From the NCBI RefSeq assembly GCF_000225345.1, contig NC_015977.1, positions 337,501-401,500 on the forward strand: 64,000 nucleotides of DNA. The letters run 5' to 3'. Positions within the stretch are counted from its first letter, which is position 1, and each line of letters begins with the position of its first letter. Under the pieces are notes generated by a model that ran no database searches, was not told where the DNA came from, and was given only the letters and a program-made list of their open reading frames with translations. The stretch comes from Roseburia hominis A2-183. GTDB lineage: Bacteria; Bacillota; Clostridia; Lachnospirales; Lachnospiraceae. Below, in pieces: positions 8,575 to 18,059 of the stretch. The position numbers and the translations under genes are program-made.

Positions 8575-8963
8575 ATCGTGTACGTACGTACGCTTTGATT
8601 GACAGTTGTTCTCCCTTTTATAGCAATTCAGCGGTTGTATATCAAAAATCGCTGGCAAAATCGGAGGGGTAAATCAAGGCAAGTGGGAATCGAAAAGTAT
8701 TTGACGGTTGGAAGAAATCATTTTGCGAAACCGTGCTTCTCACCCCGGTGAACCGAGTGCATGGAACCATGGGAAAATGCACGGTTTCAAACCAAGTCAC
8801 ACGGAACGGGAAAGTCGGAAGGTGCGACCTATGGACGGGACATCACACCGGCAATTCTGAACGGATTTATTGATAAGAGAATTTTTCACGACACAGCGAA
8901 GCGGCTATGCCAGAGGGCGTACCGGCTTCGCTTTTTTATCAAGTAAATTTAGGAGGATTTTTG
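8575..8963. other. Intergenic region with repeats, no gene seen
   Basis: This 389-bp gap follows the helicase. TACGTACGTAC occurs near 8532 inside the end of the helicase gene and again near 8580. GAAACCGTGC (8727-8736) is an inverted match of GCACGGTTTC (8779-8788), with a 42-nt loop. A terminator ends the gap at 8895. Tandem TACG repeats and a large hairpin beside replication genes could mark a replication origin, but nothing decisive is visible. Short ORFs here lack usable ribosome sites. Confidence 0.4.
8895..8937 (+). terminator. Terminator with long loop
   Basis: AGCGAAGC (8895-8902) pairs with GCTTCGCT (8925-8932), followed by TTTTTT to 8937. It lies between the replication unit and the small HTH gene. 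Confidence 0.7.
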
Positions 8964-9176
8964 ATGATGACGGTACGCAACGAAATTAAGGCACAGATCG
9001 TCCGGGCGGGATACACCATGCAGGAGCTGGTTGACCGGCTTCATGAGGAATACGGCTGGTCGGACAGTGTTTCCAACCTGTCCGCCAAGCTCCAGCGAGA
9101 ATCTATTCGCTATAAAGAGGTCGTGGAGCTGGCCGATGTGCTGGGCTATGACCTGATCTGGCAGAAACGGAGGTAA
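8964..9176 (+). CDS. Small HTH-like protein (DUF6471-like)
   Basis: This 70-residue protein resembles small helix-turn-helix regulators of the DUF6471 type: IKAQIVRAGYTMQELVDRLHEEYGWSDSVSNLSAKL, then VVELADVLGYDL. AGGAGG at 8951-8956 serves either of the paired ATGs at 8964 and 8967. It lies 4 bp before the DUF3847 gene, directly ahead of the oriT and relaxase. It may control mobilization. No target is known. Confidence 0.65.
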   Translation: MMTVRNEIKAQIVRAGYTMQELVDRLHEEYGWSDSVSNLSAKLQRESIRYKEVVELADVLGYDLIWQKRR

Positions 9177-9180
9177 ACCT

Positions 9181-9387
9181 ATGACAAGTGAAGAAAAGAA
9201 ACTGTTACAGGCAAAGCACCGCTTGGAGGAAGCCCAGGCACGGGACCGGGTGAAGGCACGAAAAGCCCGGACAAGGCGGCTCATTCAGGAGGGCGCTGTG
9301 CTGGAAAAAGTGCTGCCGGAAGTACAGGCGGTAGGGCTTGATAATCTGGAAGAATACCTGCGGCGAAAGCTGGCAGCGCACGATTGA
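9181..9387 (+). CDS. DUF3847-like relaxase-associated protein
   Basis: This 68-residue, highly charged helical protein (KHRLEEAQARDRVKARKARTRRLIQEG) matches the short DUF3847-type proteins that accompany MobA/MobL relaxases. The usual C-terminal extension is missing compared with the copies at 26903, 46444 and 51810. The ATG follows GGAGG. It sits immediately before the oriT at 9440 and is probably an accessory relaxosome protein. Confidence 0.7.
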   Translation: MTSEEKKLLQAKHRLEEAQARDRVKARKARTRRLIQEGAVLEKVLPEVQAVGLDNLEEYLRRKLAAHD

Positions 9388-9439
9388 AAATGGCTGGGAG
9401 GTCTCCGGGAAACCGGGGGCCTTCCTCTTTTTCATCCCG

Positions 9440-9508
9440 AAGGGCGCACTTACTCACCACCTGCTAAAGCAGGCGGTGGTAGCCCTCCCGTTGGTCGGGC
9501 ACGTGCGC
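9440..9508 (+). other. MOBQ-type oriT (element B)
   Basis: AAGGGCGCACTTA (9440-9452) is followed by the hairpin ACCACCTGC-TAAA-GCAGGCGGTGGT (9456-9480). GTGCGC (9503-9508) then mirrors GCGCAC. The complement TAAGTGCGCCCTT matches the nick-region core of RSF1010/R1162-class (MOBQ) origins. It lies between DUF3847 and the relaxase gene, as in the other copies here. The rest of 9388-9825 is GC-rich and non-coding. Confidence 0.75.
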
Positions 9509-9825
9509 TCTCCGAGAGGGATTGCGACTCCTGCGGGAGCCGCTGGACAAGGCTGCATTTCTGCCAAACTGCCAGCCTTGCCCATGCAGTCGGCGCAGGG
9601 GTTTTCGTTTTGGAATCCCCTGTTCATGGGGTGGTATATTGCCACCCCATCCCGCCGCCTGCCTGCGTCAACCTGCCACCGGCAGCTTGACACAGATACA
9701 GGGGTGGAACGATTCGCTCCACCCCTGCTGGTGGTACGTCGCATTTCACGACGTACCTGTTGTAATCGAGTACGGAAGAAGGGCTGCTGCGTTTCACAGT
9801 AGCCCTTCGGAAAGGACGATAGACA

Positions 9826-11532
9826 ATGGCGATTTATCATTTGGAGGCCAAAATAGTCAGCCGTGGAGCTGGACGCTCCGCCGTAGCTGCTGCGGCCTAT
9901 CTGAGCTGTTCCCGGATGCTCAACGAGTATGACGGGGTGCAGCACGACTACACCCGCAAACAGGGCCTTGGGTGGCGGCAGGTTTTTCTGCCAGCCACCG
10001 CCCCCGCAGAGTGGCAGGATCGAGAAATCCTGTGGAACGCTGTGGAGGAAACCGAAACCGCAAAGGACAGTCGCCTTGCCCGTGAATTTGTGGCGGCGCT
10101 GCCCATAGAGTTAAGCCGGGAGGAACAGATTCAGCTCCTGCAAGATTTCATCAAGGAGCAGTTTGTGGCAGACGGAATGTGCGCTGATGCTGCTATCCAT
10201 GACCCGTATCCCCCCGGACACAATCCCCATGCCCATATCCTGCTGACAGTGCGCCCGCTGGATGAAAAGGGAAAATGGCAGTACAAGACCGAGAAAGAAT
10301 ATCTCTGCGTCAAAGACGGCGAAGAACAGGGCTTTACCGCCGCTGAGTTCAAACAGGCACAGGCCGACGGCTGGGAGAAACAGTACCAGTACAAAGTGGG
10401 CAAAAAGAAGGTGTATATGGCCCCGTCCGCAGCGCAGGCGCAGGGCTATGAACGGGTATCCAAATATCCTAAAAGCACCAAATATGGCAGGCAAAATCCC
10501 ATCACGGAACACTGGAACAGCGACGAGCAGCTTGTTTTGTGGCGGGCTGCATGGGCGGATGTGGCAAACCGCCATCTGGAGCGCACCGGGCACGAAGAAC
10601 GCATCGACCACCGCAGCCATGCCGAGCGTGCTCTGCTGGAGCGGCCCACGGTCCATGAGGGTGTGGTTGCCAGAGCCATGGAGAAAAAGGGCATTATCTC
10701 TGACCGGTGCGAACTAAACCGGCAGATCAAGGCGGACAATGCCCTGCTCCGGGAGCTGAGAGGACAGGTCAAAAAGCTGGCGCAGGCAGTTAAAAATACC
10801 ATCCCGGCGCTCGCCGAGACCATGGAGAATCTGCGAAAAAATTTGCTTCTGTTCTGCTATCAGCTGGGGTATCTCCGCAAGGGCAAGGAACGCCTGAATG
10901 CTTCGCTGAATACGCTGCGCCCTGCCCTCACACAGTACAATCAGCTTGCAAAGGACATTCGGGATAAGACGAAGGAGCGCCGCAGTCTGCTTTCCGAGAA
11001 AAAGGCGCTCTCTGCGGTTCATGTATTCTGGCACCGGGAACTGGCGGCTAAGATTGCGGCACTGACAGAGGATTTGGAGGAACTGCGTTCGGAGAAAAAT
11101 CTGCTTCTGGCGTCGCTGGCATATTCCGAGGAAGATGCCGCCGATAAATTTCCCAAAGACATCGCCGCCATGGAGCAGAGCCTGAAACGGCTGGAAGAAC
11201 AGGAACAGAAATATTCCGCCGAGTTGGACGCTGCCCTGAACGAGTATGCCGGGCTTCGGGAGCAGGCCCAGGGCTTCGACCCAGTGCAGCTGTATGAAGC
11301 AAGACAGGCCATCCGCCCCGGCAAAGAACAGGAAGCGGAGAACCAGGCACAGCAGGTTTACGTTGAGAAGTACAGCCCACTTCTGATGTTTGACAGTAAA
11401 AAGGCGGTGTCCCGGATGCTGGACGAGGATGCAGAGCGGCTGGCCGTGCGGAGAATGGTGCGCCAGACGCAGAAGGAGCAGCAGATTTCCAACAAGGGAA
11501 AGCGCAAGAATCAAGGACGAGATGTGAGATAA
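9826..11532 (+). CDS. MobA/MobL family relaxase (element B)
   Basis: This 568-residue relaxase is expected to nick the oriT at 9440 and pilot the strand into a recipient. The N-terminal relaxase domain (about 1-260) opens with AIYHLEAKIVSRGAGRSAVAAAAYLS and contains the metal-binding histidine motif GHNPHAHILLTVRPL. The segment IDHRSHAER...PTVHEG is also typical of MobA/MobL. The C-terminal half is coiled coil. The ATG at 9826 follows GGAAAGGACG. It looks intact. The conjugation machinery would come from a helper element, since none is encoded in element B. Confidence 0.92.
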   Translation: MAIYHLEAKIVSRGAGRSAVAAAAYLSCSRMLNEYDGVQHDYTRKQGLGWRQVFLPATAPAEWQDREILWNAVEETETAKDSRLAREFVAALPIELSREEQIQLLQDFIKEQFVADGMCADAAIHDPYPPGHNPHAHILLTVRPLDEKGKWQYKTEKEYLCVKDGEEQGFTAAEFKQAQADGWEKQYQYKVGKKKVYMAPSAAQAQGYERVSKYPKSTKYGRQNPITEHWNSDEQLVLWRAAWADVANRHLERTGHEERIDHRSHAERALLERPTVHEGVVARAMEKKGIISDRCELNRQIKADNALLRELRGQVKKLAQAVKNTIPALAETMENLRKNLLLFCYQLGYLRKGKERLNASLNTLRPALTQYNQLAKDIRDKTKERRSLLSEKKALSAVHVFWHRELAAKIAALTEDLEELRSEKNLLLASLAYSEEDAADKFPKDIAAMEQSLKRLEEQEQKYSAELDAALNEYAGLREQAQGFDPVQLYEARQAIRPGKEQEAENQAQQVYVEKYSPLLMFDSKKAVSRMLDEDAERLAVRRMVRQTQKEQQISNKGKRKNQGRDVR

Positions 11533-11551
11533 AAAGCTCTTTCTATCTCTG

Positions 11552-14500
11552 TCAAATGCGCTTGCGCAGCTCCGTCCAACTGGTTGCAGTCTCCAGCTCC
11601 ACACCTGCGTCCAGTGCTTTGAAATGCTCCTTGCCGCAGTGGATTTTTAGCTGCTCACTGGTTTTCAGGTGCATAAAGCTGGTGTCACCCTTGGTTTCCA
11701 GGACGAAGTACAGCTTTTCCTCACCGTTCTTATTCAGATACACAGCCCAGTCGGGGTTGTACGTGCCAATGGGGGTTTCAATTTTGAAGCGGCTGGGAAT
11801 CTTGAAGAACATCTTCACATCCGGGTCGTTGTCCAGGGCCACCGCCACCGGCTTCTCTACCGTGGAGCTGTCGTAAACCACATAGTCATAGACGCTGTGT
11901 TCCACCTTTACGGCGTTTCGATCCAGGTTAGCAAGCAACTCCGTGGTGTCGAAGATTTCCTGCACATAATATTCCTGGCCATCCAGCTTCACATAACGGA
12001 TACCGTCGATAGCCAAGGCGTGGCGGTGGCTGCGGATTAGCTCTACGGCTTGCTCCAGAAATGCCTCCGGATTGTTGAGGAAATCGCCACACCGTCCGCT
12101 CTCTACCAGAATCCGATTGACGGTAGCCGGGGTCAACAGCGTTTCATCGCTGATGGCGGTGATGATGTCCGGCAGGGCCTGATAATCGTTGGCAATCTCC
12201 ATCGTCCGCATTTCCCGTTCCATGTGGCTGATCCCGGACTGCTGGATGTGAATATCGGCAGTCTGGGACACCAGACGGGTTTTGGGGATATGGGGCATTT
12301 CCTGAAAGGCTTTGACGCAGTTCTTCACCAGCTGCTCTGTGTCAATGCTCACCCGGTAGGCGGTTTTCTGCTTGATCTTGCTCCACAGCTCCAGGAACTC
12401 CGGGGAGAGCATGACCTGTTTGTTGAGCCGTACCACCACATCACGGGAGGCATCCCGCACCGGGGGCTTCCGGTCGGCATTGGCGATAATCTGCTCAAAA
12501 CGCTCTCTGGCAGCTTCATATTTTTTCGGCAGGTCAAGGGTTCCGTTCTTCAAAGCGTTCTTCATGGTATCCTTGACCTTACCGGTGCTGGTGATATACC
12601 CCTTCTGCTCAAAATGCTCCAGCAGCTCCGTAGCTTCCTCGTGGGTGACGGTATGTTCCTCTACGGTAGTGATTGTACTGGTGATTCCAATAATTGCCTC
12701 TGCTGCCTGTTCAGCGGTCGCACCGTTTTTAATTTGGCGCATGACTTCCGTTACGGGGCTGGGCGGTTCGGTGATTTTCCCTGATTCCAATTCCGCTGTA
12801 ATTTTTTCTTCCGCTGCCGTCATTTCGGGGTCGGCCATCCATTTGTCAATGGAGCCGTCGTCCATCCAGGTTTTTACCAGCTCGTGGGCCTCTTCTCTGT
12901 CAATCGTATGCTCACGGGTAACTTCTTCCTGATAGGTCATCCCAGCAAACAAACTGAGCTGGAGTACACCAAACTTGACGCCAGTTTCGTCCTCGATCTC
13001 TTTCTGGAGGGTGGAAGCAAACTCGGAAAAGCTCTCGTTGGCCATGACGTGAAGGACATTGATATTCTTGTCCTCGATGCGTTCACCGTCCTGGTTCACG
13101 CACAGGCGCAGGCCACGGCCCACCTTCTGGCGGCAGGTAAAGGTGGACTTCTGCTCGATCAGGGTGCAGACCTGAAACACGTTGGGGTTGTCCCAGCCTT
13201 CCCGCAGCGCCGAGTGGGAGAAAATAAACCGCAGCGGACACTCAAAGCTGAGAAGCCACTCCTTGTCCCGCATGATGGTGTTGTAGGTGTCATCGTCGGC
13301 CTGGGTGTCGCCCTTGGTGTCCTTCAGGCGTCCTTTCTTGTCCTGAGAGAAGTAGCCGTTATGTACCTTGCTCACATCTGTGGTGAATCGCTCTCGGAGG
13401 AGCGCATACTTGGGCTTTGCGATCAGCTCCTGATAGCACTCCTCAAACATAGTGGCGTAGATGCCGGGTGTGCCGTCCTCGTGGCGGTACTTGTCCACCT
13501 TATCGATGAAGAACAGGGACAGTACCTTGATCCCCTTGTCCAGATACCGCAGCTCTTTGTCAAGGTGGGTTTCGATGGTGCGCCGGATTTGCGCCTTCTT
13601 GACGATGTTCTCGTCCACGTCTCCAATGGCCTTGCCCAGCTTGACCTCCTGGGTATTGCCAAACTCGATATGTTCAAAATCGGGAGTGCAGTCAATTCCG
13701 GTAACGGTGTAGCCTTCGTACAGTTCCCGCCCGCCGGACAGCAGGAATAAATCGTCGCCCGGCTTGACAGTCATGGCCTTGCGGGTCACGGCTCCGGTCT
13801 TGCCCTTCACATCCAGTTCCACTCTGGCCTTAAAGCCCTTGTCGTTGCTGACGGAAAGCAGCCGCACATAGGCTTGATTGAAGCCACCGGCAACCTGATT
13901 GGAGGATACGGCGATCTGCTTGACCAGCCCCATCTGGTAGGCGTCTACCGGAGTCAGGCGGTAAAGCAGATTGATTTTTTCTCGGTGGGTGGCGGAGTAC
14001 CGCAGCACACACAGGGGATTGAGCGTGGCAATGGCTTCCTTGGCCTTGGGGGTGTTGTCCACGCTCTGGGGTTCATCGATGATAACGATAGGGTGTGTGT
14101 TCTGAATAAAGCCCATAGCCGTTTCACCGTTGAGCCGATCCTGCGCTTGATTGATGATGTTCTCCGCTTTCTTGAAAGCGTCGATGTTAATAATCATCAC
14201 TTCGATATTGGAACTGGTGGCAAATTGCCGCACGTCGGACAGCTTGGCAGAGTTGTAGATGAAGTACCGGCATGGCACGTTGTCGTATTGCAGGCCGAAA
14301 TGCTCCTGCGTGACCTGAAAGGATTTGTAGACGCCCTCCCGGATGGCCACCGACGGCACCACGATAACAAACTTGGTGAATCCGTACTTGCGGTTCAGCT
14401 CAAAGATGGTCTTGGTGTAGACGTAGGTCTTGCCGGTGCCAGTTTCCATCTCAATACAGAACTGGCAGCCTTCCGCTGTGGGGGTCAGGGGCAGGTTATT

Positions 14501-14707
14501 CCGCTTCTGGACGGTGTGCATATTGGCGGTCAATGTTTCCTGGTCAATGTAGAGAGCATTGCCCTGGCCCAGCTCATTTAAGAAATTGGTCTGGGCTTCC
14601 TCCATGACGGAGAAGGTGCTCCGTGTTTTCTCCTGGCCGGCAAACAAATCCACCACAGCGTTGACTGCATCCATTTGGAAGGCTTGATTCTTGAATTTCA
14701 GTTTCAT
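11552..14707 (-). CDS. Type III-like restriction enzyme, Res subunit
   Basis: This 1051-residue ATP-dependent endonuclease subunit has Walker A METGTGKTYVY (about residues 88-98), DExH-type IIDEPQSVD (about 210), helicase motif VI QKVGRGLRL (about 530), and a C-terminal nuclease with PDWAVY...ETKG (about 985-1015), a PD-(D/E)xK signature. The length is usual for Res. It is the last gene of a leftward operon: SNF2 helicase, mod, membrane protein, res. Since mod is broken, Res should lack its specificity and modification partner. The gene itself appears intact. Confidence 0.9.
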   Translation of the reverse strand: MKLKFKNQAFQMDAVNAVVDLFAGQEKTRSTFSVMEEAQTNFLNELGQGNALYIDQETLTANMHTVQKRNNLPLTPTAEGCQFCIEMETGTGKTYVYTKTIFELNRKYGFTKFVIVVPSVAIREGVYKSFQVTQEHFGLQYDNVPCRYFIYNSAKLSDVRQFATSSNIEVMIINIDAFKKAENIINQAQDRLNGETAMGFIQNTHPIVIIDEPQSVDNTPKAKEAIATLNPLCVLRYSATHREKINLLYRLTPVDAYQMGLVKQIAVSSNQVAGGFNQAYVRLLSVSNDKGFKARVELDVKGKTGAVTRKAMTVKPGDDLFLLSGGRELYEGYTVTGIDCTPDFEHIEFGNTQEVKLGKAIGDVDENIVKKAQIRRTIETHLDKELRYLDKGIKVLSLFFIDKVDKYRHEDGTPGIYATMFEECYQELIAKPKYALLRERFTTDVSKVHNGYFSQDKKGRLKDTKGDTQADDDTYNTIMRDKEWLLSFECPLRFIFSHSALREGWDNPNVFQVCTLIEQKSTFTCRQKVGRGLRLCVNQDGERIEDKNINVLHVMANESFSEFASTLQKEIEDETGVKFGVLQLSLFAGMTYQEEVTREHTIDREEAHELVKTWMDDGSIDKWMADPEMTAAEEKITAELESGKITEPPSPVTEVMRQIKNGATAEQAAEAIIGITSTITTVEEHTVTHEEATELLEHFEQKGYITSTGKVKDTMKNALKNGTLDLPKKYEAARERFEQIIANADRKPPVRDASRDVVVRLNKQVMLSPEFLELWSKIKQKTAYRVSIDTEQLVKNCVKAFQEMPHIPKTRLVSQTADIHIQQSGISHMEREMRTMEIANDYQALPDIITAISDETLLTPATVNRILVESGRCGDFLNNPEAFLEQAVELIRSHRHALAIDGIRYVKLDGQEYYVQEIFDTTELLANLDRNAVKVEHSVYDYVVYDSSTVEKPVAVALDNDPDVKMFFKIPSRFKIETPIGTYNPDWAVYLNKNGEEKLYFVLETKGDTSFMHLKTSEQLKIHCGKEHFKALDAGVELETATSWTELRKRI

Positions 14708-14713
14708 GCCTGT

Positions 14714-15232
14714 TCACCTCTTAAATAACCGCAGGAACAGGGTATAGTTCCATAAGAGATTATCTGCTTCAATGGAGTGCTGAATATTGATAATCTCATA
14801 TTTGATTCCAACAATATTTTTGCTGTCCATGTAGAGCTTGAGATTTTTATAGCTCTGCACAACATCAAGTTGATTTAGTATCCCATTGTCAAGCACCTGA
14901 TCTATTTTTGAAGTTAAGTTCCGATATATGTCTTGATTTCCTGTTTCACAATACAGGGCTGCTCGTTCGTAGGCGGTTTTTAGTGCTAATAGTGCATCTT
15001 TGCGTATGTCAATCTGCATTTTTCGCACACCAACAATAATTACTTCGTATATCGTAAAGCAAAAAGCAATCCGCTCAATCCAAAGCCACAAAGTATTACC
15101 GCTGGAGATAGGGGAAATGAATGTAGAAAGACAAGCAAGTAAAAATGGAATACCAATGTATTCGATTGTTCCAAGTAAGCAATGTACAATGGTTTTTGTG
15201 ATTACATGAAACCATTTTAGAGTGTTATTCAT
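14714..15232 (-). CDS. Small membrane protein inside the restriction operon
   Basis: This 172-residue protein is not recognised. Two N-terminal membrane segments lie at about residues 10-40 (VHCLLGTIEYIGIPFLLACL) and 48-70 (LWIERIAFCFTIYEVIIVGV), followed by a soluble helical tail of 100 residues ending WNYTLFLRLFKR. It is spaced 7 bp from the mod stop and 6 bp from the res start, so it is fully part of the operon. It is richer in A/T than its neighbours, which suggests later acquisition. A membrane component between Mod and Res is not standard for type III systems. Confidence 0.7.
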   Translation of the reverse strand: MNNTLKWFHVITKTIVHCLLGTIEYIGIPFLLACLSTFISPISSGNTLWLWIERIAFCFTIYEVIIVGVRKMQIDIRKDALLALKTAYERAALYCETGNQDIYRNLTSKIDQVLDNGILNQLDVVQSYKNLKLYMDSKNIVGIKYEIINIQHSIEADNLLWNYTLFLRLFKR

Positions 15233-15239
15233 ATCTTTC

Positions 15240-16371
15240 TCACACCAGTTTCAGCTCAATCCCATGATCCCGCAGGATATAGTAGGCATTAGCCATAGCG
15301 GTATCGTCAGCAAAGCTGTCACGGGAGATGATGATTTTTGCCGGGGCATATTCGGTCATCTGCTCCACGTCCTCGGGCTGCACATCCTCGGCCAGACAGA
15401 CCAGCAGCAGGCAGTCATCGCCCACGCCATAGACAGTCTTGTTATTGATGGAGAACGGTGTCACGGAGTAGGTCAGCGGCACACCCAGTTTGAGCATGAT
15501 TTCATAAATCATATCCAGGTCGGTGCGCTCCGGCTTCACCCGATGAATCATGCTGTTCATCCGCCGATACAGCAGGTCGAGCTGCTCGTCCTCAATGGGG
15601 GTGGCGTCCCAGGTTTCCAGATTGGAGGTGTCCAGCTTGAAAACACGGAAGCCCACATCCAGTTTTGCTGCCATTTCTTTTTTTGCATTGATTACCTCTG
15701 GACTTTCTTCCCACTCCGCATAAGCAAATCCTTCAAGTGAATCATGCTGATCTTGATGGCGTTTCATTGCACGAACAAACAAACCGGAACTTTCAAGCGC
15801 ATCTTTTAGCATTTTACCAGCCCGCCGGATTCGCTCCTTACCGATCTCGCAGATATTCTTGTACCCGGTCTTGTATGCCTCGCTCTTTTCGTCGCACAGT
15901 TCGGGAAGCTGTACCAGAATAAAGCGCCGATTTCCACCGTCCTCAGCGTTGAGCTGCATCACTGCATGGGCGGTAGTAGCAGAACCGGAGAAGAAGTCAA
16001 GGATGATGTCATCCGTGTTAGACACTTGGGAAACTAATTGCTTAATAACCTCGACTGGCTTTGGAAAATCAAATAAATACTTATTAAACAATCCTCCAAT
16101 TTCCTTGGTTGCAGTATTTGTATAAACGCCAGTGCTGAAAACAGATGAAAAACCAGGAAGATTGTCTGACAGCTCGTTCAAAAATGATTTTTTGCGCGGC
16201 CGCCCATCTGGGTTGTCGGGCCAAATAATCCTGCCCTCTTGAATGAGCCGATTCATGGTATTTCGATCATATCGCCAGCCTTTTTCGGGGCATCCGTAGT
16301 TTCTTCCATCTGCCGGATTGATTAAATCATAGTGCAAATTTGGACGAGCATCGGCAGTAGCAAGTCCTACC
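15240..16371 (-). pseudogene. Type III DNA methyltransferase Mod, 3' part
   Basis: This is the C-terminal part of a beta-class adenine methyltransferase. Family homology starts at GLATADARPNLHYDLINP (about 16367) and includes KGWRYDRNTMNRLI and the SAM-binding motif DFFSGSATTAHAV. Upstream of that the frame runs into antisense sat4 DNA. The missing stretch ending SANMV lies at 18636-18790, so the gene was split by the sat4/aph fragment. The N-terminal catalytic DPPY part is absent altogether. Without DPPY it cannot methylate. It may still be transcribed with the operon. Confidence 0.88.
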
Positions 16372-16763
16372 AAGACGAAGAGGATGAAGAGGATGAGGAG
16401 GCAGATTGCCTTGAATATATTGACAATACTGATAAGATAATATATCTTTACTACCAAGACGATAAATGCGTCGGAAAAGTTAAACTGCGAAAAAATTGGA
16501 ACCGGTACGCTTATATAGAAGATATCGCCGTATGTAAGGATTTCAGGGGGCAAGGCATAGGCAGCGCGCTTATCAATATATCTATAGAATGGGCAAAGCA
16601 TAAAAACTTGCATGGACTAATGCTTGAAACCCAGGACAATAACCTTATAGCTTGTAAATTCTATCATAATTGTGGTTTCAAAATCGGCTCCGTCGATACT
16701 ATGTTATACGCCAACTTTGAAAACAACTTTGAAAAAGCTGTTTTCTGGTATTTAAGGTTTTAG
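16368..16763 (+). pseudogene. sat4: Streptothricin acetyltransferase, 5'-truncated
   Basis: The reading frame matches SAT-4 from SYQDEEDEEDEEADCLEY to the C-terminus ending EKAVFWYLRF. The acetyl-CoA-binding signature DFRGQGIGSALI is present. About 48 N-terminal residues are missing compared with the 180-residue enzyme; the sequence before codon 49 is mod DNA. The open frame from 16332 has no good ribosome site, so activity is unlikely. Native sat4 sits between aadE and aphA-3. Confidence 0.9.
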
Positions 16764-16855
16764 AATGCAAGGAACAGTGAATTGGAGTTCGTCTTGTTAT
16801 AATTAGCTTCTTGGGGTATCTTTAAATACTGTAGAAAAGAGGAAGGAAATAATAA

Positions 16856-17650
16856 ATGGCTAAAATGAGAATATCACCGGAATTGAAAAAACTGATCGAA
16901 AAATACCGCTGCGTAAAAGATACGGAAGGAATGTCTCCTGCTAAGGTATATAAGCTGGTGGGAGAAAATGAAAACCTATATTTAAAAATGACGGACAGCC
17001 GGTATAAAGGGACCACCTATGATGTGGAACGGGAAAAGGACATGATGCTATGGCTGGAAGGAAAGCTGCCTGTTCCAAAGGTCCTGCACTTTGAACGGCA
17101 TGATGGCTGGAGCAATCTGCTCATGAGTGAGGCCGATGGCGTCCTTTGCTCGGAAGAGTATGAAGATGAACAAAGCCCTGAAAAGATTATCGAGCTGTAT
17201 GCGGAGTGCATCAGGCTCTTTCACTCCATCGACATATCGGATTGTCCCTATACGAATAGCTTAGACAGCCGCTTAGCCGAATTGGATTACTTACTGAATA
17301 ACGATCTGGCCGATGTGGATTGCGAAAACTGGGAAGAAGACACTCCATTTAAAGATCCGCGCGAGCTGTATGATTTTTTAAAGACGGAAAAGCCCGAAGA
17401 GGAACTTGTCTTTTCCCACGGCGACCTGGGAGACAGCAACATCTTTGTGAAAGATGGCAAAGTAAGTGGCTTTATTGATCTTGGGAGAAGCGGCAGGGCG
17501 GACAAGTGGTATGACATTGCCTTCTGCGTCCGGTCGATCAGGGAGGATATCGGGGAAGAACAGTATGTCGAGCTATTTTTTGACTTACTGGGGATCAAGC
17601 CTGATTGGGAGAAAATAAAATATTATATTTTACTGGATGAATTGTTTTAG
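16856..17650 (+). CDS. aph(3')-IIIa: Aminoglycoside 3'-phosphotransferase APH(3')-IIIa
   Basis: This 264-residue kanamycin/neomycin kinase has the full length expected. It shows the catalytic HGDLGDSNIF (about residues 188-197), the DLGRSGRAD metal-binding motif, and the exact C-terminus YYILLDELF. It phosphorylates the 3'-OH of aminoglycosides in the cytoplasm. The ATG follows GAGGAAGGAAA with a spacing of about 8. It lies 92 bp after sat4 and is closed by a strong 18-bp terminator. Base composition is low in G+C relative to the restriction genes around it, consistent with the Staphylococcus/Enterococcus/Campylobacter gene pool. It is the only intact resistance gene of this fragment. Confidence 0.97.
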   Translation: MAKMRISPELKKLIEKYRCVKDTEGMSPAKVYKLVGENENLYLKMTDSRYKGTTYDVEREKDMMLWLEGKLPVPKVLHFERHDGWSNLLMSEADGVLCSEEYEDEQSPEKIIELYAECIRLFHSIDISDCPYTNSLDSRLAELDYLLNNDLADVDCENWEEDTPFKDPRELYDFLKTEKPEEELVFSHGDLGDSNIFVKDGKVSGFIDLGRSGRADKWYDIAFCVRSIREDIGEEQYVELFFDLLGIKPDWEKIKYYILLDELF

Positions 17651-17660
17651 TACCTAGATT

Positions 17661-17703
17661 TAGATGTCTAAAAAGCTTTAACTACAAGCTTTTTAGACAT
17701 CTA
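17661..17703 (+). terminator. Terminator after aph(3')-IIIa
   Basis: This is a perfect 18-bp stem, TAGATGTCTAAAAAGCTT (17661-17678) with its complement at 17686-17703, and a 7-nt loop. It is the strongest hairpin in this region. It works as a terminator for aph(3')-IIIa, though the T run is inside the stem. Confidence 0.85.
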
Positions 17704-17954
17704 ACTATTTGATAACCTTCTGTTATCTGAAAAAGTTAATTTGGAATTGCAGGGAACAGAGAATGCAGAACATGGCTGTCTGTCATTGCGCTATGCTGTG
17801 AAAAATAAGGATTAGTGCAGCATACTTTAAAAAGTGTCTGTTGGGACAGTGTCCTAAAGGAAGCATAAGCTCATGGCTAGCGGCGGTGTTAAAGTAACGG
17901 CACTCGGCCCCAATATATAGTTGATATGCCCCTAAGCCTTTGAGGGCAAGGCGG

Positions 17955-18059
17955 TCAACCGCGCCTTTTCCGGTCCGCATACAGTCGTTCAATGAGGGTA
18001 TCAAGCTCGGCAATGCGGCGGTGCTTCTCGGTGGTTCGTTTCTTCGCCGCCGTTTTCGG
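17955..18059 (-). pseudogene. Remnant of a serine recombinase C-terminal coiled coil
   Basis: A 34-codon minus-strand stretch reads KHRRIAELDTLIERLYADRKRRG and then stops. It resembles the coiled-coil segment of large serine recombinases in this window, for example KRIAELSAIFKRLYED at 41084. It marks an old insertion or recombination between aph(3')-IIIa and the aadE fragment. The 250 bp before it (17704-17954) hold no gene that I can support. Confidence 0.5.

Noticed and set aside
8529-8592. Firm replication origin at the TACG repeats
   Set aside because: Only two short repeat clusters, one inside the helicase gene. No set of iterons, so it is mentioned only as a possibility.
8761-8946. 61-codon ORF after the helicase gene
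   Set aside because: No ribosome site, no family resemblance, and it runs through a terminator and an inverted repeat.
9338-9932. Several ORFs across the oriT region before the relaxase
   Set aside because: They cross the oriT hairpins, lack start sites and have odd composition. The same kind of chance ORF appears over the other oriT copies (26541-26858, 46803-46997, 52124-52429).
13874-14581. Long ORFs antisense to res
   Set aside because: Shadows of a GC-rich coding region. Res motifs on the minus strand are clear.
16332-16763. Intact sat4 with an unusual N-terminus
   Set aside because: The first dozen codons are antisense mod DNA, and about 48 native residues are missing.
17783-18013. 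76-codon minus-strand ORF after aph(3')-IIIa
   Set aside because: It covers mixed scar sequence and overlaps the recombinase remnant in another frame. No ribosome site and no convincing family.
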